From: an uncultured Ruminococcus sp.
GTDB taxonomy: Bacteria; Bacillota; Clostridia; Oscillospirales; Ruminococcaceae
Length of the DNA: 64,000 bases
Assembly: GCA_947178575.1 (NCBI GenBank)
Contig: CAMWYX010000003.1
Coordinates: 1-64,000 of the forward strand
Direction: 5' to 3'
Shown: positions 40,588 to 48,545 of the stretch, piece after piece
Layout of the letters: every line of letters starts with the position of its first letter
Numbering within the stretch: position 1 is the first letter of the stretch
Program-made: the position numbers and the translations under genes
Notes under the pieces: model-generated
Told to the model about the DNA's origin: nothing
The model's database searches: none
The model's input: the letters and a program-made list of their open reading frames with translations, nothing else

Positions 40588-41864
40588 GTAATCCGGTATC
40601 ATACTTTTTTTCATGTCTTTTTGTGCTTGCTGCTCACGGAACAATGCTTTTCAGTGTGTTTTCCAACGGAAAATACAGCAGTGTAAATGATGTGGTCATA
40701 CTTGCGGCGGCGGTTATCGGGCTTGATTTGTTGTATTTCATAGTAATGCCGTTTTTCCGGCAAAAAACATACGCCGTTGATTTCATGCTTGTTCTTATTC
40801 TGAATATGAGTATTATATTTCAGTCATGTTTCGGAGGAGTAAAGCTTGATGTGAAGCATTTTGTGACCTGTATAACAGCTCTTGCCTCATGCCGTGCAGG
40901 ATATATCCTGTGCTGTGACCACCGCTGGATAGAGAGCAAGAAAAAATTTATATGGGCAGGAATCGGCATACTTATGGTGATAATCCTGCTGTTTACCGGA
41001 AGTCGCAGTATGTGGATAGATTTGGGATTCATGACAATACAGCCGTCAGAATTTATAAAACCTCTGCTGATACTTGCCTGTGCCACATCGGTTTCGGAAC
41101 AGCAGAACAAGCATCAGATATGGAAATTCAATATAGTATACGATAACCTGATAATTTTCGGAATCACAGCGGTGGTACTGTTGTTCCAGTGGTGGTGCAG
41201 GGATTTGGGAAGTATACCGACTTTCGGAGCGATATATGCTTCGGGATTTATTCTGCGTATCTGTTATCCGAAAGCAAAATATTCCAAAAAGACTCTTATA
41301 ATCGCCGGAATCTGTGTTGCGGTTCTGGGAATTGTGGCAATTATAGTTGCTCCGCCGTATGTCAAGGAACGTATATTCGTGAATATCTGGGACGATACAA
41401 GCGGAACAGGCTATCAGCAGTCAAAAGCGTTAATCGGAATAGCCGAGGGAGGCTGGTTCGGCAAGGGAGCAGGAAACGGAATGCTCCATGATGTCTTTGC
41501 AAGCGAAAGCGATATAGTATTTGCAACTATATGCGAGGAATGGGGACTTCTCTTTGCACTTATGATGATTCTCATGCTCCTGATAATGACCGCAATGCCG
41601 TTGATAAATCCTCCACGTTCATATTATCACGGAAATATCTGTGCCGGAGTATGTGCGGCATTCACGGTACAGATGGCACTTAATATTTTTGGTTCGTGCA
41701 ATATGATACCGTTTACCGGAGTAACGTTGCCGTTTATATCGGAGGGCGGAAGTTCAATGGTTACAAGCGGATTCATGATAGGAATGATAGTAGCGTCACA
41801 GTCTCCGGAGTTTAATCAGGCTGTCCGCAGTACGGGAACTACGAGAACTATGAATCGGGGTTGA
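40584..41864 (+). CDS. FtsW/RodA/SpoVE family SEDS protein
   Basis: TIQPSEFIKPLLIL, GTGYQQSKALIGIAEGGWFGKGAGNG, FTGVTLPFISEGGSSM. Confidence 0.93.
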   Translation: MSNPVSYFFSCLFVLAAHGTMLFSVFSNGKYSSVNDVVILAAAVIGLDLLYFIVMPFFRQKTYAVDFMLVLILNMSIIFQSCFGGVKLDVKHFVTCITALASCRAGYILCCDHRWIESKKKFIWAGIGILMVIILLFTGSRSMWIDLGFMTIQPSEFIKPLLILACATSVSEQQNKHQIWKFNIVYDNLIIFGITAVVLLFQWWCRDLGSIPTFGAIYASGFILRICYPKAKYSKKTLIIAGICVAVLGIVAIIVAPPYVKERIFVNIWDDTSGTGYQQSKALIGIAEGGWFGKGAGNGMLHDVFASESDIVFATICEEWGLLFALMMILMLLIMTAMPLINPPRSYYHGNICAGVCAAFTVQMALNIFGSCNMIPFTGVTLPFISEGGSSMVTSGFMIGMIVASQSPEFNQAVRSTGTTRTMNRG

Positions 41865-41869
41865 TTGTC

Positions 41870-43240
41870 ATGAAAAGTATAAGAAGATGCCAGCATATTA
41901 TCACAGTTTTCCTGTCTGTCTTTATTATCGGAACTGTAATTCTTGTCCTGCGGATAAACAGGGAAGCACCGTTTTATATGAGTCATTCCGAAAATTACGA
42001 GCTCGGCATGGTTTACGACAGAAACGGAGATGTTCTGTTTGACGGACTGGGAAAGGGAGAATATCCGGACAATCATTTTATAGATGTGGGAAATCTTATC
42101 GGCGACGACAAGGGGCAGATGGAAAATACTCTTGTGGCAAAGAATATAGACAAACTCAATAATTACAGCTTTTCAGCCGGAATCGTCCGTGAGGGCGGAA
42201 AAGCGGCTATATATACAACTCTTGACCATTCGGCAAACCGTGCCGTATATAATGCGTATATGGGAGCAAAAGGCTGTGCCGTGGCTTATAACTACAAAAC
42301 CGGCGAGATACTGGTATGCACAAGTCTCCCTAATATCGACCCGACAAAAGGATACGGAAATATCGGAAATATGGAATCCGGTACGCTTATTTCAAAGGCA
42401 ATGTACGGAACAGTCCCAGGTTCTACGCAGAAAGTCAGCACGGTTATTTCGGCAATGGAGATAATGGGAAAGGAAAAACTTTTTTCAAAAAAATACAGCT
42501 GTCAGGGATTCTATATAAACGGAACAGACGGGAAAATAGATTGTCATAACTCATACGGTCACGGTGAACAGAATATACAGCAGGCTGTCGAAAACAGCTG
42601 TAATCCGTTTTTCGCTCAGCTTGTCGAGGACGAGGATATGTCTCTTGAAAAGATAAAGGATATGTATACAAAATTAGGATATGCAGTAAGCGACGGCGAA
42701 AATGATGCGGAAATGAAGTACATAGACATCAACGGAATAGAATGTGAAAGAGCATCAACAACACTTACGGATTCCGCTGATTTTTCCACGCAGTGGGGCT
42801 GTATCGGACAGGGCGAAACTCTTGCCAGTCCGGTTCAGCTGATGATGTGGCAGAGTGCAGTCGCCAACGGAACAGGAAAGATGACTATGCCGTATCTCAT
42901 AGAACGTGTTACCGATGTATACGGCGATGAAACAGAAAGTTCTGAAACAAACTACAGCGAACAGCTTTTCAGTTCCGAAACCGCCGAAACAGTAAAACAG
43001 ATACTTCTTACCAACGGTGAAAATCACTATGCATATTCTATCCCCGGATATAATGTCGCAATAAAGAGCGGTACTGCTCAGGTAAAGGACGGAGCAGAGG
43101 AAAATGCACTCCTTGTGGGATTTGTAAACGATACAGCAAATCCTATAGCATTCTGCGTTGTGCTGGAAAACAAATACAGTACTCCCGCAGTTGCGGAAAA
43201 TATCGTAACAACCATGCTGAATAATTTATGCAGTAACTGA
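41870..43240 (+). CDS. Penicillin-binding protein (transpeptidase)
   Basis: VPGSTQKVSTVISAM (SxxK-like), ENSCNPFFAQL (SCN), IKSGTAQ (KSGT). Confidence 0.93.
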   Translation: MKSIRRCQHIITVFLSVFIIGTVILVLRINREAPFYMSHSENYELGMVYDRNGDVLFDGLGKGEYPDNHFIDVGNLIGDDKGQMENTLVAKNIDKLNNYSFSAGIVREGGKAAIYTTLDHSANRAVYNAYMGAKGCAVAYNYKTGEILVCTSLPNIDPTKGYGNIGNMESGTLISKAMYGTVPGSTQKVSTVISAMEIMGKEKLFSKKYSCQGFYINGTDGKIDCHNSYGHGEQNIQQAVENSCNPFFAQLVEDEDMSLEKIKDMYTKLGYAVSDGENDAEMKYIDINGIECERASTTLTDSADFSTQWGCIGQGETLASPVQLMMWQSAVANGTGKMTMPYLIERVTDVYGDETESSETNYSEQLFSSETAETVKQILLTNGENHYAYSIPGYNVAIKSGTAQVKDGAEENALLVGFVNDTANPIAFCVVLENKYSTPAVAENIVTTMLNNLCSN

Positions 43241-43420
43241 TTTGTTGAATCCTACAAAAATGCAGAAAAATATTGTATAAAATAAACAAAAATATCAAAA
43301 AGCCCTTGTAAAATTTGTTTTATTGTGTTATAATGTAGTCATGGTAATTCACAGATGTGCAATGCCGTATCATTAAACTTTTGTCTTGATTCGTCAAGGT
43401 CAAAAAGGAGGACTACAATT

Positions 43421-43948
43421 ATGAAAATTACTATCGCAGCAAAAAAAATGCAAGTTCCGCAGAACTTCACTGAATACGCAGAATCAAAACTCGATGCAAA
43501 ACTCGGAAAATTTTTCGGCGATGAAGCCGATGCCAAAATCGTGATGTCTGAAGTTAAAAATCAGATAGTCATTGAGCTTACAGTTAAATATAACAGCATT
43601 ATCTATCGTGCAGAGCGTTCAGCCGTTGACAAGAACGCCGCTCTTGACGATGCTATCGATAAAATTATCAGACAGATACGCAAGAATAAGACAAAGGTCG
43701 AAAAGAAACTCAAGGACTCCGCATTCAAGCAGTCATTCACAGAGCCTGTTGAGGAAATCGCACATTACGATGTCATCAAGGAAAAGAAGTTCAAGCTCCG
43801 TCCTATGGATACGGAAGAAGCTGTACTCCAGATGAATCTTCTGGGTCATACATTCTTTATGTTCCTCAATGCCAAGACAGGTGCGGTAAATGTGGTGTAC
43901 AAGCGTGCCGACGGAACTTACGGTCTGCTTTCACCGGATAACAACTGA
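43421..43948 (+). CDS. hpf: Ribosome hibernation promoting factor, long form
   Basis: MKITIAAKKMQVPQNFTEYAESKLDAKLGKFF and C-terminal KFKLRPMDTEEAVLQMNLLGHTFFMFLNAKTGAVNVVYKRADGTYGLLSP. Confidence 0.95.
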   Translation: MKITIAAKKMQVPQNFTEYAESKLDAKLGKFFGDEADAKIVMSEVKNQIVIELTVKYNSIIYRAERSAVDKNAALDDAIDKIIRQIRKNKTKVEKKLKDSAFKQSFTEPVEEIAHYDVIKEKKFKLRPMDTEEAVLQMNLLGHTFFMFLNAKTGAVNVVYKRADGTYGLLSPDNN

Positions 43949-43963
43949 TAATAATTCCAAAGC

Positions 43964-44005
43964 CTGTACCGACAGTGTATTCATAGACCGTCGGTACAGT
44001 TTCTT
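43964..44005 (+). terminator. Terminator of hpf
   Basis: CTGTACCGAC...GTCGGTACAG followed by TTTCTTT. Confidence 0.75.
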
Positions 44006-44023
44006 TAGGTAAGGAGAATTTAT

Positions 44024-44692
44024 ATGGATGAAAACAAAAGAATTGTAATCGAAAAGAGAATAAACAGAACAGGAGAGAATCTCCGGAAGAATAATATGGA
44101 GTTCTATTATGCTCCTACCAGTGCAGAAGTAAAGGATATTGTAAAATCTCTGCTCAAAGAGGGAGATACTATTACTCACGGCGGTTCTGTTTCCATGAAA
44201 GAATGTGGCATTTCAGAGCTTATCAGTTCGCCGGAATATAATTACATGGACAGAACAAAAGTTCCGCCGGAAGAAATCAAGGATTTCTACAGAAAATCTT
44301 TCTTTGCAGATGTCTATATTTCGAGTGCAAATGCAATTACAGAGGACGGCGTGCTGTACAACGTTGACGGAAACAGCAACAGAATCGCCGCTATTGCATA
44401 CGGCCCTGAAAGCGTTATCATAATTGCAGGATATAATAAAATTGTTAAAAATCTTGAGGAAGCTGAAATCAGAGTAAAGACAGAAGCAGCTCCGCCGAAC
44501 TGCGTCCGCCTGAACTGTAAGACATACTGTGCCGAAACAGGCGAATGTGTATCGCTTTCAAAATCCGGCAGACAGATTCCGGACGGCTGTTCAGGAGACG
44601 GACGCATATGCTGTAATTATCTTATTTCGGCACAGCAGAGACACAAGGGTAGAATCAAGGTTATCATTGTCGGAGAAGAACTGGGATATTAA
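44024..44692 (+). CDS. LUD domain (LutB/LutC-like, DUF162) protein
   Basis: GDTITHGGSVSMKECGI, FFADVYISSANAITEDGVLYNVDGNSNRIAAIAYGPESVIIIAGYNKIV. Confidence 0.85.
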   Translation: MDENKRIVIEKRINRTGENLRKNNMEFYYAPTSAEVKDIVKSLLKEGDTITHGGSVSMKECGISELISSPEYNYMDRTKVPPEEIKDFYRKSFFADVYISSANAITEDGVLYNVDGNSNRIAAIAYGPESVIIIAGYNKIVKNLEEAEIRVKTEAAPPNCVRLNCKTYCAETGECVSLSKSGRQIPDGCSGDGRICCNYLISAQQRHKGRIKVIIVGEELGY

Positions 44693-44742
44693 TTGAGTTA
44701 GTATAGTATAACTTTGATTCCGGTTTTATTTATAAAAAATGC

Positions 44743-44771
44743 TTGATTAAAATAAGCAGATGTTGTATAAT
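44743..44771 (+). promoter_or_regulatory. Promoter of the IscU-like/GGGtGRT operon
   Basis: TTGATT - 17 nt - TATAAT. Confidence 0.75.
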
Positions 44772-44826
44772 ATTATTGTATGTGGAACGGATTTACGTTC
44801 CAAATATCTGAAAGGAGTATTGAAAA

Positions 44827-45519
44827 ATGATTTATTCTCACGAAGTTGAAACAATGTGCCCTATCGCTCAGGGCGTTGCTCACGGTGCAGCTCCGATTCC
44901 GGAGGAGGCAAAATGGGTAAAGGCTAAGGAAATCAAGGATATTTCCGGTTTCACTCATGGTATCGGCTGGTGCGCACCTCAGCAGGGTACTTGTAAACTT
45001 ACTCTCAATGTCAAGGAGGGCGTTATTCAGGAAGCTCTCGTTGAGACTATCGGCTGTTCCGGTATGACACATTCGGCAGCTATGGCAGCAGAAATTCTCC
45101 CGGGCAGAACTATCCTCGAAGCTCTTAACACAGACCTCGTATGCGATGCTATCAACACAGCTATGAGAGAACTTTTCCTCCAGATAGTTTACGGACGTTC
45201 ACAGTCTGCTTTCTCTGAGGGCGGTCTCGTTGTAGGTGCAGGTCTTGAAGACCTCGGAAAAGGTCTCCGTTCACAGGTTGGTACAATGTACGGAACTCTT
45301 GCAAAAGGCCCTCGTTATCTCGAAATGACAGACGGCTATGTTACCGGTATTGCACTTAACGAAGAAAACGAAATAATCGGCTATAAGTTCGTAAACTTCG
45401 GCAAGATGATGGACTTCATCAAGGCAGGCGACGACGCAAATACTGCTTTTGAGAAGGCTCAGGGTCAGTACGGCAGAGTTGCTGATGCAGTTAAGATTGT
45501 TGACCCCAGAAAAGAATAA
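44827..45519 (+). CDS. IscU/NifU-like iron-sulfur scaffold-related protein
   Basis: GWCAPQQGTCKLTLNVKEGVIQEALVETIGCSGMTHSAAMAAEILPGRTILEAL aligns with the IscU/NifU core pattern. Confidence 0.75.
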   Translation: MIYSHEVETMCPIAQGVAHGAAPIPEEAKWVKAKEIKDISGFTHGIGWCAPQQGTCKLTLNVKEGVIQEALVETIGCSGMTHSAAMAAEILPGRTILEALNTDLVCDAINTAMRELFLQIVYGRSQSAFSEGGLVVGAGLEDLGKGLRSQVGTMYGTLAKGPRYLEMTDGYVTGIALNEENEIIGYKFVNFGKMMDFIKAGDDANTAFEKAQGQYGRVADAVKIVDPRKE

Positions 45520-45533
45520 GGAGGATATACAAA

Positions 45534-46532
45534 ATGGCTTTATTTGAATCATACGAGAGACGTGAAAAGCAGATTCTTGATGTAATCAAGGCTTACGGAA
45601 TCGATACTATCGAACAGTGTGCTGATGTCTGCAAAGAAAAAGGTCTCGATATTTATAAGCTCGTTGAGGGCATTCAGCCTATCTGTTTTGAAAATGCAAA
45701 ATGGGCTTACACTGTAGGCTGTGCTATCGCTATCAAGAAGGGCTGTACAAGAGCTGCTGACGCTGCTGCTGCTATCGGCGAAGGACTTCAGGCTTTCTGT
45801 ATTCCGGGTTCTGTAGCAGACCAGAGAAAAGTTGGTCTTGGTCACGGAAATCTTGGAAAAATGCTCCTTGAAGAAGAAACAGAATGTTTCGCATTCCTTG
45901 CAGGTCACGAATCATTTGCAGCTGCTGAGGGTGCTATCGGTATCGCTGAAAAGGCAAACAAGGTACGTCAGAAGCCTCTCCGTGTTATTCTTAACGGTCT
46001 CGGAAAGGACGCCGCTCAGATTATTGCAAGAATCAACGGCTTTACATATGTTGAAACAGAAATGGATTACCATACAGGCGAAGTAAAAGAAGTATTCCGC
46101 AAGGCATATTCAGAAGGTCTCCGTTCTAAGGTAAACTGCTATGGTGCAAATGATGTTACAGAGGGCGTTGCTATCATGTGGAAAGAAAATGTTGATGTTT
46201 CTATCACAGGAAACTCCACTAACCCGACACGTTTCCAGCACCCCGTTGCAGGAACTTATAAGAAAGAGCGTACAGATGCCGGCAAGAAGTATTTCTCAGT
46301 AGCTTCAGGCGGCGGTACAGGACGTACACTTCACCCTGACAATATGGCAGCAGGTCCTGCTTCATACGGTATGACAGATACTATGGGACGTATGCACTCA
46401 GACGCACAGTTTGCAGGTTCTTCATCAGTTCCGGCACACGTTGAGATGATGGGTCTTATCGGTATGGGTAATAACCCGATGGTAGGTGCTACAGTAGCTT
46501 GCGCAGTTGCTGTTGAGGAAGCTATGAAGTAA
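45534..46532 (+). CDS. GGGtGRT family protein
   Basis: Contains SVASGGGTGRTLHPDNMAAGPASYGMTDTMGRMHSDAQFAGSSSVPAHVEMMGLIGMGNNPMVGATVACAVAV, the family-naming motif. Confidence 0.85.
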   Translation: MALFESYERREKQILDVIKAYGIDTIEQCADVCKEKGLDIYKLVEGIQPICFENAKWAYTVGCAIAIKKGCTRAADAAAAIGEGLQAFCIPGSVADQRKVGLGHGNLGKMLLEEETECFAFLAGHESFAAAEGAIGIAEKANKVRQKPLRVILNGLGKDAAQIIARINGFTYVETEMDYHTGEVKEVFRKAYSEGLRSKVNCYGANDVTEGVAIMWKENVDVSITGNSTNPTRFQHPVAGTYKKERTDAGKKYFSVASGGGTGRTLHPDNMAAGPASYGMTDTMGRMHSDAQFAGSSSVPAHVEMMGLIGMGNNPMVGATVACAVAVEEAMK

Positions 46533-46550
46533 GATTTATATAATAATTAA

Positions 46551-46582
46551 TCCCCTGAATTACGCATTCAGGGGATTTTTTT
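46551..46582 (+). terminator. Terminator of the GGGtGRT operon
   Basis: CCCCTGAAT-tacgc-ATTCAGGGG followed by ATTTTTTTG. Confidence 0.85.
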
Positions 46583-46624
46583 GAACTGTAAGAAACAATC
46601 TGTTTTAATTATAGTGTTCTGTTA

Positions 46625-46924
46625 TCATAGTTTATTTTTCTGTTTCAGTCTGTCAAAAACGATATTATATCCGTCGCTTCCGTCCTGCAATGAACGGTTC
46701 ACACGGCTGATAGTAGCGGTACTTGCGCCGGTTTCGGAGACGATGCTGTTATATACACGATGTTCATCTAACAGACGTGCAACGTGAAAACGCTGTGCAA
46801 ATGATTTGAGTTCGATTGTAGTGCATAGGTCTGTAAAGAACTTGTAGCAGTCATCAACGGTTTCGAGGGTGAGGACGGCTTCAAAGAGCATATCCATATT
46901 TTCTGATTTTATTTTATCATTCAT
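46625..46924 (-). CDS. YerC/YecD family TrpR-related DNA-binding protein
   Basis: LTTIELKSFAQRFHVARLLDEHRVYNSIVSETGASTATISRVNRSLQDGSDGY Trp repressor-type HTH. Confidence 0.9.
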   Translation of the reverse strand: MNDKIKSENMDMLFEAVLTLETVDDCYKFFTDLCTTIELKSFAQRFHVARLLDEHRVYNSIVSETGASTATISRVNRSLQDGSDGYNIVFDRLKQKNKL

Positions 46925-47045
46925 CTGATTAACTCCAGTCTGCTCATGTGAGCGAATATTTTCATATATTATTTTAGCACAATAATGTGTGAAAGTAAAG
47001 TGAATTTGAAAAAAATAAAGAGGAAAGAAGAATCTTTCCTCGTTA

Positions 47046-47399
47046 AGATGACCAGACCGATAAGCCGGGTTCTGTCGGGTGCGGCAATTTATCTACACTT
47101 ATCGTTGCCGATAAGTTCAAGCCGTCATTACTGAATATCCGCCGAGCAGACGTTAAGATATTCAGCACCAATAGACGTTGCATCGGATAGGGTTTACATG
47201 GCAGTGCAGTCTCCTGCACTCCGGTGAGCTTTTACCTCGCCTTTCCACCTTTACCTGAAGATATATCAGGAAGTTTATTTCTGTTGCACTTGCCCTAAGG
47301 TCGCCCTCGGCTGTCGTTAACAGCTATCCTGCTCTGTGATGCCCGGACTTTCCTCATAAACATAAAACGTTTCCGCTGCCGCATAGTCTGCTCACGGTG
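47046..47399 (-). ncRNA. rnpB: RNase P RNA component
   Basis: Minus strand contains GAGGAAAGTCCGGGC near the 5' end and ACAGAACCCGGCTTATCGG near the 3' end, plus GAGGGCGACCTTAGGGCAAGTGCAACAGAAA. Confidence 0.93.
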
Positions 47400-47513
47400 A
47401 TATTGTAACATAAAAAATCAAATTTGTCAAGTGAATCATTAAGATTTTATGGAAATAAATTTCCGATACATAATTTTTTATTCAAATATTAAGTATAAAA
47501 AATAATATTTAAT

Positions 47514-48302
47514 CTAAATCAGATTGAAATGCCGGAGAGCATTATATATACCGTCTTCGTGCAGAGGAGCTGTTATGTATGATACATAGGGATAAATAGA
47601 TTCCGCACCTCCCATGGCGATACTGTTCGGAACAGCAGTAAGCATAGGGAGGTCATTGGCACTGTCTCCTATGGCGTAGGCGTTTTCAAGCGGAATATCA
47701 AGTTTTTCAAGAATCAGATTTATTGCGGTAGCTTTGGAAAATCCTTTCGGTACATTTTCATAGAATCCGTGACCACGGTCGATAATGTCAAAATTTTTAC
47801 CGGTTTCACGGAGGAAAAGTTCAAAATTGCAGTTTTCATTTTTCCATACCACGAATTTGTCAAACATGAAATTTTCGTCCTCGACACGCCGGCTTATATC
47901 TATGCCGGATTCAACGAAATTTTTCAGGAAATCTTCAAGCTGAGCGTTTACGGGAGCAAGATTATCAAAGAAATATCCGTCCTTATGCTCATATACCGGA
48001 GTAACACCGCATTTCCGCATAAGACGGGCAGTTTCACGGCAGAAATCCTGTTCAAGTCTGTTGTACAGCAGAATATCGCCGTTGTATTCAATATAAGTTC
48101 CGCACCCGCATATAATCCCGTCGAAACCGAGGGAACGGACATTTTTATTTACGTTGAATGCAGTTCTTCCGGTATTTATAAAAGTAACACAGCCGTTTTT
48201 CCTTGCGAGTGATATTGCGGTTCGGGTGCTTTCCGGAATAGTCATAAGTCCGTCTTCAGAAACAAGAGTACCGTCAATATCAAAAAATATAACAGATTTC
48301 AC
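47514..48302 (-). CDS. HAD superfamily (Cof-type) hydrolase
   Basis: IFFDIDGTLVSEDG, FINTGR, YAIGDSANDLPMLTAVPNSIAMGGAE. Confidence 0.92.
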   Translation of the reverse strand: MKSVIFFDIDGTLVSEDGLMTIPESTRTAISLARKNGCVTFINTGRTAFNVNKNVRSLGFDGIICGCGTYIEYNGDILLYNRLEQDFCRETARLMRKCGVTPVYEHKDGYFFDNLAPVNAQLEDFLKNFVESGIDISRRVEDENFMFDKFVVWKNENCNFELFLRETGKNFDIIDRGHGFYENVPKGFSKATAINLILEKLDIPLENAYAIGDSANDLPMLTAVPNSIAMGGAESIYPYVSYITAPLHEDGIYNALRHFNLI

Positions 48303-48545
48303 AAAATCAACCAGCCTTTCAGAAAAAATTTACAATGTGTACGGCTTATTTATTATAACATAATATACAGCAGTTGTCAAAGAGAGAAAAAAATATAGTT
48401 TCGTGAAAAGTTGATGAATAAAATGCTTGCTTTTTTTTATGAAATATAGTATAATGTAATATAGCCGTTATTATCGTTTTTTAACCCGGCGATTTTGCGG
48501 TATTCATTCACACAAACGATAACCATAAAAAGTGGAGAATATCAT

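Noticed and set aside
47046-47399. Novel structured RNA
   Set aside because: Conserved GAGGAAAGTCCGGGC and ACAGAACCCGGCTTATCGG elements identify it as RNase P RNA.
48303-48545. CIRCE or CtsR operator ahead of lon
   Set aside because: No TTAGCACTC-N9-GAGTGCTAA and no clear GGTCAAA-type heptad repeat.
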